DNA from: Akkermansiaceae bacterium UBA1315
GTDB taxonomy: Bacteria > Verrucomicrobiota > Verrucomicrobiia > Verrucomicrobiales > Akkermansiaceae
Direction of reading: 5' to 3'
Length of the DNA stretch: 41,437 bases
Assembly: GCA_002307065.1 (NCBI GenBank)
Contig: DBTN01000048.1
Span: 39,815 to 81,251, forward strand
Below are positions 24,509 to 33,056 of the stretch, piece by piece (within the stretch, counting starts at the first letter, position 1; every line of letters begins with the position of its first letter). The translations under genes were made by a program, and so were the position numbers. Below the pieces are notes generated by a model. That model saw only the letters and a list, made by a program, of their open reading frames with translations. It did not search any database and was not told where the DNA came from.

Positions 24509-26478
24509 GGCACGAGAAGCCCGAAGTGCCTCTGATTGAGTTGAGAGAAATTCGGAAGACCTACTCGCGGGATGGTGGCCCGGCGACGGAGGTGCTGCGC
24601 GGAGTTTCCATGAGCATCCATCAGGGCGAATTTGTCGCCATCGTGGGGGCATCCGGTTCCGGGAAATCCACGCTCATGAATCTTCTTGGGTTGTTGGATA
24701 GACCTACCAGCGGTTCGTTTTTGTTCAGTGGAGAAGATACGCGGAATCTCGATGCGGATCAGATGGCCTATCTCCGCCGCGATGTGTTTGGGTTTGTTTT
24801 TCAAAATTATCATCTCATCGCCACGGAATCAGCGTTGGAAAACGTTCAGGTGCCTGCCACCTACACCGGCATCCCTTCTTCGGAACGAAAGTCGAAAGCC
24901 ATCGCTCTTCTGACCAAGTTAGGCCTGGGAGATCGACTGGATCATCTGCCAAGACAGTTGTCGGGTGGTCAGCAACAACGGGTTTCGATCGCTCGGGCGC
25001 TGATCAACGGCGGCAAGGTCATCTTGGCGGACGAACCGACCGGTGCGCTGGATTCGACCAGTGGCGAGGAGGTCATGGCGTTGCTTCAGGAGCTTTGCGA
25101 GCTGGGACACACGATCGTTTTGATCACCCATGACCGGGAGATCGCCGCACGTGCCAACCGGATCATTGAGGTAAAGGACGGCCAGATTCTCAGTGATGTT
25201 TCCGCTCCCCATGCGGAGCGGAAATGCCTGCCTCGGTTGGCCGGAGAGTTGCACGAATCGAGTGGCTCGCGAAATGCACGGCGAGGTGCCTTTGCCAATG
25301 CGGCTGAAGCCCTGCGTGCCGCGTGGCGCGTTCTTTACCTCAACCGGTTTCGGACGGCTCTCACGCTGTTAGGGATTATCATGGGAGTTGGTTCGGTCAT
25401 CGTGATGCTGGCCATCAGTCTGGGAGCGAGAGAAAAAATCATGGCTCAGATGGGGTCGATGGGTGCCACGATCATGTATGTTTATCATGGCATTCCGCCG
25501 GAAGGGGGACCCATCGGGAAAATCACTTTGGAGGATATCGATGAAATTTCGAAACTCCCCCAAGTCTCCCGGGTGATGCCCGGTCTCGGCGAGCCAGCGC
25601 TGGTCCGCTACGGAAACAACCATCTGCGCTCTTATGTCCAGGGCACCAATGAACTGCTTCCCTCCATTCATCATTGGTCTCTTGAAAAGGGCCGTTATTT
25701 CACGGGAACGGAAAACGCCCAGCTCGCGCCTGTCGCGGTGATCGGCGTCAAGATCGCCCAGCATTTTTTCCCGGAGGGTGAAAATCCCATCGGCAAGATT
25801 CTGGTGCTCGATCAAGCGCCTTTTGAGGTGATCGGAGTCCTGTCGGAAAAGGGAGCTTCCTCTGGCGAATCGGATGAGGACGCCCGCCTTTTTGTGCCCA
25901 TTCGCTCGGCGCAAACCCGTCTGTGGCCACTGATGAGGGAGCCGGAATACATCATTGTCGAGGCGGCCGATTCGTCACAGGTGAAATTGGCAGAGCATAA
26001 AATCGATCAGATCCTCTTCTCTCGCCACGGGCGCAGAGATTATTCGATCAGCAATGCCGCCGCGAAGTTGGAAACGGAAAAGGAGACGCGGGATACCATG
26101 ATGGCGATGTTGGCCCTCACCGCTGCGATTTCCCTGTTGGTCGGTGGGATTGGCGTGATGAATGTGATGCTGATGTCGGTGAACGAGAGAACTCGGGAGA
26201 TTGGCATTCGCCTGGCGACAGGAGCACGGCGCAGCGATATCCGTTGGCAGTTTCTCATCGAAACCTTACTGGTTTCTTCTTTGGGAGGATGCATGGGCAT
26301 TGCCATCGGCCTTGGCTCCGGATGGGCTCTCGATGCCTACGGGATCGACATTCTTTTTTCGATCCGTTCGATCTTGTTGGCCTTGGCCTGTGCGATCGTG
26401 ACCGGTTTGATGTTTGGATTTATGCCTGCTCGGAAAGCGTCGCGGCTGGATCCCGTGGCCGCGTTGAATGGTGAATAA
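24502..26478 (+). CDS. macB: MacB-like ABC transporter (ATPase fused to FtsX-type permease)
   Basis: A 658-residue fusion. The N-terminal ATPase (about 8-230) has Walker A GASGSGKST, a Q-loop FVFQNYHL, signature LSGGQQQRVSIARAL, and Walker B VILADEPTGALDS. A linker follows, then a first membrane helix (TALTLLGIIMGVGSVIVMLAISLG), a large periplasmic MacB_PCD domain and three C-terminal helices of the FtsX domain (NVMLMSVNERTREIGIRLATGARRSDI). It starts 7 bases inside the end of the macA-like gene. Substrate cannot be read from sequence; the siderophore receptor upstream makes metallophore export one possibility. Confidence 0.92.
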   Translation: MVRHEKPEVPLIELREIRKTYSRDGGPATEVLRGVSMSIHQGEFVAIVGASGSGKSTLMNLLGLLDRPTSGSFLFSGEDTRNLDADQMAYLRRDVFGFVFQNYHLIATESALENVQVPATYTGIPSSERKSKAIALLTKLGLGDRLDHLPRQLSGGQQQRVSIARALINGGKVILADEPTGALDSTSGEEVMALLQELCELGHTIVLITHDREIAARANRIIEVKDGQILSDVSAPHAERKCLPRLAGELHESSGSRNARRGAFANAAEALRAAWRVLYLNRFRTALTLLGIIMGVGSVIVMLAISLGAREKIMAQMGSMGATIMYVYHGIPPEGGPIGKITLEDIDEISKLPQVSRVMPGLGEPALVRYGNNHLRSYVQGTNELLPSIHHWSLEKGRYFTGTENAQLAPVAVIGVKIAQHFFPEGENPIGKILVLDQAPFEVIGVLSEKGASSGESDEDARLFVPIRSAQTRLWPLMREPEYIIVEAADSSQVKLAEHKIDQILFSRHGRRDYSISNAAAKLETEKETRDTMMAMLALTAAISLLVGGIGVMNVMLMSVNERTREIGIRLATGARRSDIRWQFLIETLLVSSLGGCMGIAIGLGSGWALDAYGIDILFSIRSILLALACAIVTGLMFGFMPARKASRLDPVAALNGE

Positions 26479-26593
26479 AAAGCACCACTCCTCTTCTCCG
26501 GGCGGCGGGGCAGCGGCCTCTGCCACCCGTGAAGGATTCTTAAAAACCTGAGCGCTTTCGGCTGCCCTCAGACGTCAGGCAGACCGGGATCAA

Positions 26594-26656
26594 CGATGCC
26601 CTTGGATTTTCACCCTACACCGTGCGTCCGGTGTAGGGCATTCCTTTCGGGCATCG
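26594..26656. terminator. Nested hairpin between convergent macB and thuA-like genes
   Basis: Inner perfect 10-bp stem CCCTACACCG (26613-26622) with CGGTGTAGGG (26629-26638), loop of 6. Around almost the same centre lies an outer perfect 8-bp pair CGATGCCC (26594-26601) with GGGCATCG (26649-26656). The position between two converging stops suggests a bidirectional terminator, though T-runs are weak. Confidence 0.55.
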
Positions 26657-26664
26657 CCCATCGA

Positions 26665-27462
26665 TCACTTTTTCGTAGGACCGGTTCCTTCGCTCACCCA
26701 TTTGACCGCGTTGGTCAGGATGGATTTGAATTGCTCGTTGTTGTGAGAGTTGACGTCGTGGCCGAGGGTGATGACGACGATCCGCGCCTTCGGATCATTC
26801 ACGGTCCATACGCTGGCGTGTTCATCCGCCCCTTTGCCATTGGTCGCGAGGACCGTCGCGTCGGCATCTTTCATGAATTCATGGCGATAGCTCTCGTCTC
26901 GGATTTTGAAATTTTCGGCAACGCCCTGCATGATTGCATGATCCGGCGCGTTGATATCCACCTCGAATTCGCCCGCGCCATGGCTTGGGGAAAATCCCGC
27001 CACGAAGCGTTTGTTGTAGTTTCCGCCGTCCCAATTCCACTTCCACGCGGCGGCGTGAAGGATCACGATCCCTTTGCCAGCGTCGGCGTGCGTGTTCAGC
27101 GCGGCTTGAAATTTTGGCGTGCCCCACTGGCCACCGTCGTTTCCGCTGAAAACGATGACATCCGCTTCCGGCAGGAGTCCTACGGCTTCTTCACCGTTGA
27201 GAGTGCCAGCCACATCATGGCCGGCCTTGGTCAGAATTTCGGAATCGATTTTGATGAAATCGCGCGGGAAATGGTGGGCTGACCCGGAACCCGCCAGCAA
27301 GACGCGAGTGACACCTGCCTTTCGTTCGCTGAAAGTTTGGCCGAGCGCTTGCGTGGAATTGGCAGGCATCTTTTCCAAGTCGGTGTTGGTTTGCTGAGAG
27401 GCTGCAAACGAGAGTGAGCAAACGGCGAGCGCGAGAGTGAGTGCGGTTGTATTTCGTTTCAT
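26665..27462 (-). CDS. ThuA-domain protein, secreted
   Basis: A 265-residue ThuA-like (trehalose-utilisation / glutamine-amidotransferase-like fold) protein. Start ATG 27462 gives a clean signal peptide (MKRNTTALTLALAVCSLSFAAS). The ThuA domain (about 45-260) includes VLLAGSGSAHHFPRDF, DVIVFSGNDGGQW, GKGIVILHAAAWKW, SPSHGAGEFEVDI, PDHAIMQGV and RIVVITLGHD, the usual order. Such proteins are common in heterotroph genomes rich in polysaccharide degradation; the reaction is mostly unknown, and sugar binding or metabolism is the general inference. It stands alone on the minus strand. Confidence 0.87.
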   Translation of the reverse strand: MKRNTTALTLALAVCSLSFAASQQTNTDLEKMPANSTQALGQTFSERKAGVTRVLLAGSGSAHHFPRDFIKIDSEILTKAGHDVAGTLNGEEAVGLLPEADVIVFSGNDGGQWGTPKFQAALNTHADAGKGIVILHAAAWKWNWDGGNYNKRFVAGFSPSHGAGEFEVDINAPDHAIMQGVAENFKIRDESYRHEFMKDADATVLATNGKGADEHASVWTVNDPKARIVVITLGHDVNSHNNEQFKSILTNAVKWVSEGTGPTKK

Positions 27463-27521
27463 AGGGATCAAAAAAGCACGGGATGAGTCCATCACCACCG
27501 ATTGGTGAAACCTACGGAATT

Positions 27522-27866
27522 TCAGAAGCCATTTTTCAGTTTTTTGTAAAAATGAGCCCATTGAAATGCGCAGCGATAAAGATCATCCTGAGTTGGGGAC
27601 TCTCCAGTCTTAAACTCGCTGGGCTCAGGAAGCAAAATCATTTCCACCGGTTCAAGTGCTTGGAGGATGAACGGCCCATTCATTCCCAGCCTCCGGGTTT
27701 CTCCCATGCCGAGGATGATATCTGAATCGGCGGGGGTTTCTGTCAGCCAGACTCGACCGGTGACGACTCGAATTTCGCGAACGCGACTTTTTCGTTCAAG
27801 ACGGAGTATTTCGTTTTCCGCGAGGATGACCCGTTTTTCGGAGGCGGAAATGGGCGATGATTTCAT
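27522..27866 (-). CDS. DUF2917-family protein
   Basis: A 114-residue cupin-like small protein. RVVTGRVWLTETPADSDIILGMGETRRLG matches the DUF2917 core (G-x-vWvT, D-x-xL, Ge). Function is unknown. It is transcribed divergently from the MocR regulator at 28020, with a large nested dyad between them, so it is a likely target of that regulator. Confidence 0.72.
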   Translation of the reverse strand: MKSSPISASEKRVILAENEILRLERKSRVREIRVVTGRVWLTETPADSDIILGMGETRRLGMNGPFILQALEPVEMILLPEPSEFKTGESPTQDDLYRCAFQWAHFYKKLKNGF

Positions 27867-27899
27867 GTGGCAACGCTACGGGCGAAATCACAATGGAGA

Positions 27900-27986
27900 C
27901 AGATTCAGCCCGCGACATTTTTACCTTTCACAGATGCGTCGGGACTTATCATCTGTGAAAGGTGAAAATCGCCTCGGCTGAATCTG
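27900..27986. promoter_or_regulatory. Doubly nested concentric dyad in the DUF2917/MocR promoter region
   Basis: Inner perfect 14-bp arms (27923-27936 and 27950-27963, 13-base spacer) and outer perfect 11-bp arms CAGATTCAGCC (27900-27910) and GGCTGAATCTG (27976-27986) share one centre at 27943, with exactly 12 bases between inner and outer arms on each side. ATCTGT occurs four times, twice in each orientation. It lies 34 bases from each start codon. Most likely a multi-site operator for the MocR protein. Confidence 0.75.
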
Positions 27987-28019
27987 TGCACCCGACAAAT
28001 TTCGTTGTAATATCTTTCC

Positions 28020-29471
28020 GTGAACAGAAGCCGTTCGTCAGTGAGTCGCCGCGATCCTATCTATCAGCGATTGGCGGGAGTGCTGGAAAAGATGATTCAG
28101 AGTCAGTCGTTGCGAACCGGGGATCGGATGCCATCGGTGCGACAATTCAGCATGCAACAAGGTGTCAGTGTGCCCACCTCTCTTCAGGCATACACTTTGC
28201 TGGAATCTCGCGGATGGATTGAAGCGCGGCCGAAGTCCGGTTTCTTCGTGCGCTCAAGGCTGGCGGACATGGCTCCGGAACCGGTGACGAAAATTTCCCG
28301 GCCACAAGTCACGACGATGGGAGATCCCAATCCGGTCGAGTCGATGTTTTCCGACTACGCAAATGATCGCTTGGTTCCTCTGGGCGCGGCGATTCCATCT
28401 GCCAAACGATTGCCGGGAGTGAAATTGACTCGTCTCATGGCATCCGTCGGCCGTCGGTTGGGCGATGAAAGTATCGGGTACGATCCGCCTCCCGGGTCGA
28501 TCAGCCTGCGCCGGGAACTTTCCCGCCGCTCGCTGGACTGGGGATGTGCGCTTCAGGCGGACGAATTTCTCATCACCATAGGTGCCACCGAGGCGGTGTC
28601 GCTTGCGCTGCGTGCGATCTGCGAACCGGGCGACACGGTGGTCATCGAATCTCCTACCTATTTTGGGCTCGCGGGCATGTTGCGGGAAATGCGCCTCAAA
28701 GCTTTGCCCGTTCCCGTGCATCCCTCGGACGGACTGGATCTGGACGTGCTGGAACGTGCCCTGCGGAAAAACCGGGTCAAAGCCTGCGTCGTCGTTCCCA
28801 ATTTTCACAATCCCACCGGCAGCGTGACATCCGACGTTCACAAAAAACGATTGGTCGAGATCTGTTCGCGCAACCATATTCCACTCATTGAGGACGATAC
28901 CTACGGCGATCTTCCACACGTGGGGCCTCGCCCCCGTTGCCTGAAAGCCTTCGACCAAGAGGGGATCGTCATTCTTTGCGGCTCGTTTTCCAAGAAGCTC
29001 GCACCAGGATATCGCGTGGGTTATATCGCGGCCGGATCCTGGCAGGGGAGAATTCGTTCGTTGAAGCAAGCGAGCACGCTGTCGGGCACCTTGCTGACTT
29101 CACTCACGATCTCGGAATTCTTAAAAACGGGGGGCTACGACCGGTATTTGCGATCGATCTGCCACGCCTACCGCTTGCAAACCGAGCGGATGCGAGAAGC
29201 CCTGGCGGCCTCACTGCCGGACGGCTCCGCGCTTTCCCGGCCCCAGGGAGGCTACATCCTCTGGTGTCAGTTGCCCGGTGGGGTGGATGCGATGGAGCTT
29301 TACCATCAGGCGCGTTCCTCGGGGATCGGCATTGCACCCGGTCCGTTGTTTTCGCCCGTGGGCGGATTCCGAGACTGCTTTCGCATCAACTGCGGTCATC
29401 CATGGGACCCTGTCATCGAACGCGCCGTGAAGACCTTGGGTCGAATCGCCAAACGACTTGCGGCCCCTTGA
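28020..29471 (+). CDS. MocR-family regulator (GntR helix-turn-helix + class I aminotransferase-like domain)
   Basis: A 483-residue fold-type-I PLP regulator starting at GTG 28020. The N-terminal GntR winged helix (about 12-80) has RTGDRMPSVRQFSMQQGVSVPTSLQAY and a GWIEARPKSGFFVR wing. The aminotransferase-like domain (about 110-480) contains GATEAVSLALRAICEPGDTV, NFHNPTGSV, EDDTYGDL and the PLP lysine in GSFSKKLAPGYRVGY (about residue 325). MocR proteins use PLP or an amino-acid adduct as effector. Probable targets are the divergent DUF2917 gene, itself, and possibly the cupin gene 37 bases downstream. Confidence 0.93.
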   Translation: MNRSRSSVSRRDPIYQRLAGVLEKMIQSQSLRTGDRMPSVRQFSMQQGVSVPTSLQAYTLLESRGWIEARPKSGFFVRSRLADMAPEPVTKISRPQVTTMGDPNPVESMFSDYANDRLVPLGAAIPSAKRLPGVKLTRLMASVGRRLGDESIGYDPPPGSISLRRELSRRSLDWGCALQADEFLITIGATEAVSLALRAICEPGDTVVIESPTYFGLAGMLREMRLKALPVPVHPSDGLDLDVLERALRKNRVKACVVVPNFHNPTGSVTSDVHKKRLVEICSRNHIPLIEDDTYGDLPHVGPRPRCLKAFDQEGIVILCGSFSKKLAPGYRVGYIAAGSWQGRIRSLKQASTLSGTLLTSLTISEFLKTGGYDRYLRSICHAYRLQTERMREALAASLPDGSALSRPQGGYILWCQLPGGVDAMELYHQARSSGIGIAPGPLFSPVGGFRDCFRINCGHPWDPVIERAVKTLGRIAKRLAAP

Positions 29472-29508
29472 CCGGTCGAGCTTTCCTCTATCTCCAACCT
29501 CAAATCCG

Positions 29509-29988
29509 ATGATGGAAAAAATCAACCTCGCTCATGTGCCCGTGGAAGAGCGCCGCTCGCCCAAGGGGAAGTTTCAGGTTCTGCAGAAAAACCTTTCTCT
29601 CGCCCTCGGCGGCGTGAAAGACACCGGGCCTTCCGGCGGAGGACATCCGTTTGATGTTTGCGAAGCGGTCATTCCTCCGGGGAAAATCAATTGGCCATTC
29701 CATTTCCATTGCGCCCAATGGGAATTTTTTCTCGTGAAAAAAGGCTTCGGAGTGGTGCGTTGCAAAGATGCCGAAACCGACATCCAGGCGGGCGATGCCT
29801 TTCTCCAAAAACCCGGAGAACCCCATCAAATCCGAAACACCGGCACCGACGACTTGGTGCTGCTGATCGTCGCCGACAATCCGCCCTGCGACACCGTCGG
29901 CTATCCCGATAGCGGCCAATGGTTTATCAAACCCGCACGTGTGGTCGTAACCGGTGAAGCACGGGAGTTTTATTCCGGAGAAGAATAA
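29509..29988 (+). CDS. Cupin-domain protein
   Basis: A 159-residue single-domain cupin. Motif 1 HFHCAQWEFFLVKKGFG and motif 2 GDAFLQKPGEPHQIRNTG supply the His/Gln/Glu/His metal positions. The C-terminal segment has DNPPCDTVGYPDSGQW, close to sugar-phosphate-isomerase-like or quercetinase-like small cupins, but no substrate can be named. Start ATG 29509 (MMEKINLAHV) or 29512. It may be read through from the MocR gene 37 bases upstream. Confidence 0.85.
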   Translation: MMEKINLAHVPVEERRSPKGKFQVLQKNLSLALGGVKDTGPSGGGHPFDVCEAVIPPGKINWPFHFHCAQWEFFLVKKGFGVVRCKDAETDIQAGDAFLQKPGEPHQIRNTGTDDLVLLIVADNPPCDTVGYPDSGQWFIKPARVVVTGEAREFYSGEE

Positions 29989-31126
29989 ACGTGGCCATCT
30001 TTCTTGGATACTCGGATCGACCTCATTAAAGATCACCAGCAAAAGAGATCGAAGGATCAGCGCCAGGAACCGCGTTTGCTACATTACAGTTCACCCTCGA
30101 CGACCCTCCGAAAGGGACGTCGTTCACCTTTGGATAGCCTGTAACTCTATCCAGCGAACCAAAAGAGATGCATCAAAGAAGATATGCCAAAGCCGGGTCG
30201 CGCGCCCCGACTCCGGACCAGGGGGAAAGGATCGTTCTTAACAGAGCGCTGGCTTCAGCCGACGTGTCAAATTCACTTGCTGCAGCAGAAAAAATCGGGG
30301 GTGACTGGGGGATTTCATAGGGGGGAATCTTTCGGTGACGAATCAATCATTGATCACTCAACCGCTCAAAGTACGACGACCTTCGTAGAATTAACCCAGC
30401 CGCTTCAACACCAAGCGAAGCAAACCGGTTTCGTAAACAAAGAGTCGCAATCATCGGAATGGATCAAATAGTCCTTCCGGGTGGACGGGGAGTTAAGAGA
30501 ACCGAAACACGTCGGCTGTGACAGTCTTTAACCAACTCCCCAAAGAGAGGCGGCCTGGACATAACTGCCACCTCCCCGACCTTTGGATCGGGCGTGACAC
30601 CGTTTGCGGTCGGTGCCAACCGCGTGTTTCAAGGACTCTTACATCCTCGTCCGCCAAGCGGACAAAAAAACTCAACCACTTAACCCTCAAAACCGCAATT
30701 CAAAAAAATCGAACCGATCGATTTTTGACAACTTCCTTTCCACATCCGATCCACCCGCACCCGTCCGTCTTCTGTTGTTCTCGTCATATTTATCCTACTT
30801 ATGACGACAATAATACGGCAGGGGCATTCAGGTTTCAAAAGCGCTTCGGACTACGTTTACCTTCCAGACTGAACGTAAAGTAGTGAGACGACGACCAAAA
30901 CGATGCTTTGCTCAATGCCCCGCGGCATGCATAAGTCGACGTCTTCTACCGCAGCCGTTACGGAAAAGCCCTTAATCCCGTTTCCCTCAGTCGACGCGCC
31001 GTAATGTACGGCGGTAAGGAGCACGTCTTTCATGTACAGCGGATCGCCCTCGAATTATACGCCAGAATTTCTTCGGAATCGCGGAACAGGACCGACTTGC
31101 TTTTCGGCTCTTTTAATGATTTCGCC
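29989..31126. other. 1.1-kb stretch without a convincing gene
   Basis: Short open frames exist on both strands but none has a recognisable domain, start context or neighbour logic. Several hairpins are visible: GGATAG/CTATCC (30132-30152), GGGGAGTT/AACTCCCC (30487-30541), AAAAATCG/CGATTTTT (30704-30726, loop 7) and GCCGTA-ATG-TACGGC near 31000. No tRNA, rRNA or transposase remnant was recognised. It may hold decayed genes or an unannotated small RNA at the border of the toxin island. Confidence 0.5.
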
Positions 31127-31333
31127 TTATGCGATTCCCAATGCGAACGCCAAGCGTCCAAGGGTTTCGATGGAGGGCGTAGTTTTGCCTTGCTCTAAGT
31201 ATGTGATAAATGATCGGGCAAGACCGGTCCTGACAGAAAGCTCGTTTTTCGAGAGGCCACGGGCTTCCCGCAGCTTTGTCAGCTCTCCCGGAAGCGACTT
31301 TTTCAAGCGATCGGCCCATTCTTCTGCATTCAT
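31127..31333 (-). CDS. Small XRE-family helix-turn-helix regulator, possibly truncated
   Basis: A 68-residue protein that is nearly all HTH: LREARGLSKNELSVRTGLARSFITYLEQGKTTPSIETLGRLAFALGIA. The frame stops with TAA right after the domain. In the same frame beyond the stop, GEIIKRAEKQVGP (31126 down to about 31085) reads like the usual C-terminal tail of such proteins, so the stop may be a recent truncation. It is divergent from the RHS operon and could regulate it. Confidence 0.7.
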   Translation of the reverse strand: MNAEEWADRLKKSLPGELTKLREARGLSKNELSVRTGLARSFITYLEQGKTTPSIETLGRLAFALGIA

Positions 31334-31425
31334 GGTTTGGTATGATGAGAGCAGGTTCGTATGAGGCAGAGGTTCGATATTTAGGCTTGTTACGAACTCG
31401 ACACTTCGTTGGAGCTTGCTTGACC

Positions 31426-31457
31426 CGGTGGCCTAACTTCCCCTAACACGGTGGCCT
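31426..31457. repeat. Direct repeat upstream of the RHS operon
   Basis: CGGTGGCCT occurs at 31426-31434 and 31449-31457, spaced 23 bp start to start, about two helical turns. It precedes the first gene of the RHS unit by 37 bases and could be an operator or activator site. A second direct repeat, AGGTTCG, occurs at 31352-31358 and 31369-31375. Confidence 0.45.
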
Positions 31458-31493
31458 CTCATCGCGTTGCTCCATTTCTCCCACTTTAACACC

Positions 31494-32393
31494 ATGAAAT
31501 TAGTCCCGCGGCTCACCGCACTCCTCCTCGCAGCGAGAGTGCTTCACGCCGAGGACTCGGCTCTCGATCCCACGGCAGCCACCGGCATTTCCGGACCTAT
31601 TGCGGATGGAACCCCACCTCCTGCGGTTGAGAAACAGGTTCCCATTACTTTCGCGGTGCTCAACTCGGTTACAAGGCGGGTGCATGTAACGGAGTCTTCC
31701 GAAATGCCGGAGCTTCCGCCCGTCCAAGGCATCATCAAGCGGACCGTCCAACTGGTGGCGGATCCTGGCTTGCCCGATCCTCCGCCGCCCCTTCCTCCGC
31801 TGCCGATTGACGATGCTGCGGTGCAAGGACGCTTGGCCGAAGCCCGGGAGCGATATAAGGAAACGCAGATTCTGTTCGTCTCCGCCCGGGTGCTGGACTT
31901 TGAGAGAACCATTCTGGATGTCCATCCAAACGGGGAAGCCAAGGAGTCCGTGACTGTGGTCAGCTCGATCGACTACAACGATTTTTCAGGCTTCGCCACC
32001 TTCAGTGTGGCGGGCGAGGGCGAGGATGGGACCGAAGAAGTCCGGCAGTATGCCCTGATCATGGCGATCAATAACGAAATCGCCGCGAACATGGGGCGAT
32101 TTGCGGCAAGGGACGGTCGCACCTATGAAGCCCCCCAGCTGCCGACATTGCCCGAAGGAGAAGCGCCCTCCTATGTGGTGCTGGAAGGGAACAACGAAGA
32201 GGCCCTTCAAGCTATCCACGACATGCACGTCCTTTATTCCGTGGAAGGTGACCGCATGAATGCAAGCCGGATAGCTCGCGAGAAGGCGCGTGAGGAGCGG
32301 AAAGCTTACCTTCTCGCCAATCCTCCCAAACCCGAAGACGTGACCGTCAAATTCTGGAAGCGTAGCAAACCCTCCACCACCACCGGTCGATGA
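31494..32393 (+). CDS. Secreted hypothetical protein, first gene of the RHS operon
   Basis: Not recognised. A 299-residue product from ATG 31494 with a signal peptide (MKLVPRLTALLLAARVLHAE). A low-complexity Pro-rich stretch (about 90-110, LPDPPPPLPPLPIDD) precedes a mixed alpha/beta region containing RVLDFERTILDVHPNGE and IDYNDFSGFATFSV. The end is basic (REKAREERKAYLLAN). Its stop overlaps the next start (ATGA at 32390), so it is co-translated with the YD-repeat accessory protein. Role may be surface display or maturation of the RHS protein; this is inference from position. Confidence 0.75.
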   Translation: MKLVPRLTALLLAARVLHAEDSALDPTAATGISGPIADGTPPPAVEKQVPITFAVLNSVTRRVHVTESSEMPELPPVQGIIKRTVQLVADPGLPDPPPPLPPLPIDDAAVQGRLAEARERYKETQILFVSARVLDFERTILDVHPNGEAKESVTVVSSIDYNDFSGFATFSVAGEGEDGTEEVRQYALIMAINNEIAANMGRFAARDGRTYEAPQLPTLPEGEAPSYVVLEGNNEEALQAIHDMHVLYSVEGDRMNASRIAREKAREERKAYLLANPPKPEDVTVKFWKRSKPSTTTGR

Positions 32394-33049
32394 AACCTCA
32401 CTCCCATTTCCTCACTCCCATTCTGGCGATTGTCCTGATAGGCAATCTGACGGCCAATCCGGTAGCGCAACCGCAGGTTTCCTTCACGGCGGGATCAAAT
32501 GACACCTGGATTGCCGACTGGCTGGGTATTTACCAGCGTACCTATTTCTCCCAATGCAGCGTCGATCTTACGTCGTGGGAGTATGTACCCGTGATCGAGT
32601 TCGGGGACGGAATGAAGAGCCTGGGAGTGGATACGACCGCTGCTCCCAAGTTTTTCTTCCGCTTGAAATACACCGACGATCCGACGACCGATCCCGAGAT
32701 CGAGGATTTCGATTCGGATAACATTGGCAGCCTTGCAGAACTTCTGATCGGCCACGACCCGCTGGTGGCGGAACCGTTCGTGGACACGGACGGCGATGGC
32801 ATTTCGGATGCCATCGAAATGCACTGGTATCAGAACCTGACAACGATGAACGCCACCAGCGACTCGGATGGCGATGGCATTCCCGATATGATCGAGGCAA
32901 ACGCCGGTGCTGACCCCACCACCAACCAATCCGCAAATCCTGCGGAGCGTGCGAGCTACCTTTATGATGTCATGGGCCGCCTGACGGAAGCCGAAGGAGT
33001 TTCCTATACCTTCGACATCGAAGGCAACCTTGAATCCTCCTCCAACTGA
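32390..33049 (+). CDS. Secreted protein with Ca-binding TSP3-like repeats and one YD repeat
   Basis: A 219-residue product with signal peptide (ending LTANPVAQ), a beta-rich domain (about 28-100), and two calcium-type loops: DTDGDGISDAIEMHW and DSDGDGIPDMIEANAGADPT (about 135-180), the thrombospondin type 3 pattern. The C-terminus carries one RHS-type YD repeat (YLYDVMGRLTEAEG, then FDIEGNL). This links it structurally to the large RHS protein starting 8 bases after its stop. It could cap or scaffold the RHS shell, or be a split-off fragment of an ancestral RHS gene. Confidence 0.82.
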   Translation: MKPHSHFLTPILAIVLIGNLTANPVAQPQVSFTAGSNDTWIADWLGIYQRTYFSQCSVDLTSWEYVPVIEFGDGMKSLGVDTTAAPKFFFRLKYTDDPTTDPEIEDFDSDNIGSLAELLIGHDPLVAEPFVDTDGDGISDAIEMHWYQNLTTMNATSDSDGDGIPDMIEANAGADPTTNQSANPAERASYLYDVMGRLTEAEGVSYTFDIEGNLESSSN

Positions 33050-33056
33050 CGCAATC

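Noticed and set aside
28254..29069. 271-codon minus-strand frame opposite the MocR gene
   Set aside because: Entirely within the aminotransferase-like domain of a clear regulator gene.
30184..30471. 95-codon frame in the long non-coding stretch
   Set aside because: No recognisable domain, no good start context, and low-complexity composition; left as part of the unassigned region.
30493..30690. 65-codon minus-strand frame with RVLETRGW
   Set aside because: Looks protein-like for a few residues but has no family match I can name, and it overlaps hairpins; not enough to call a gene.
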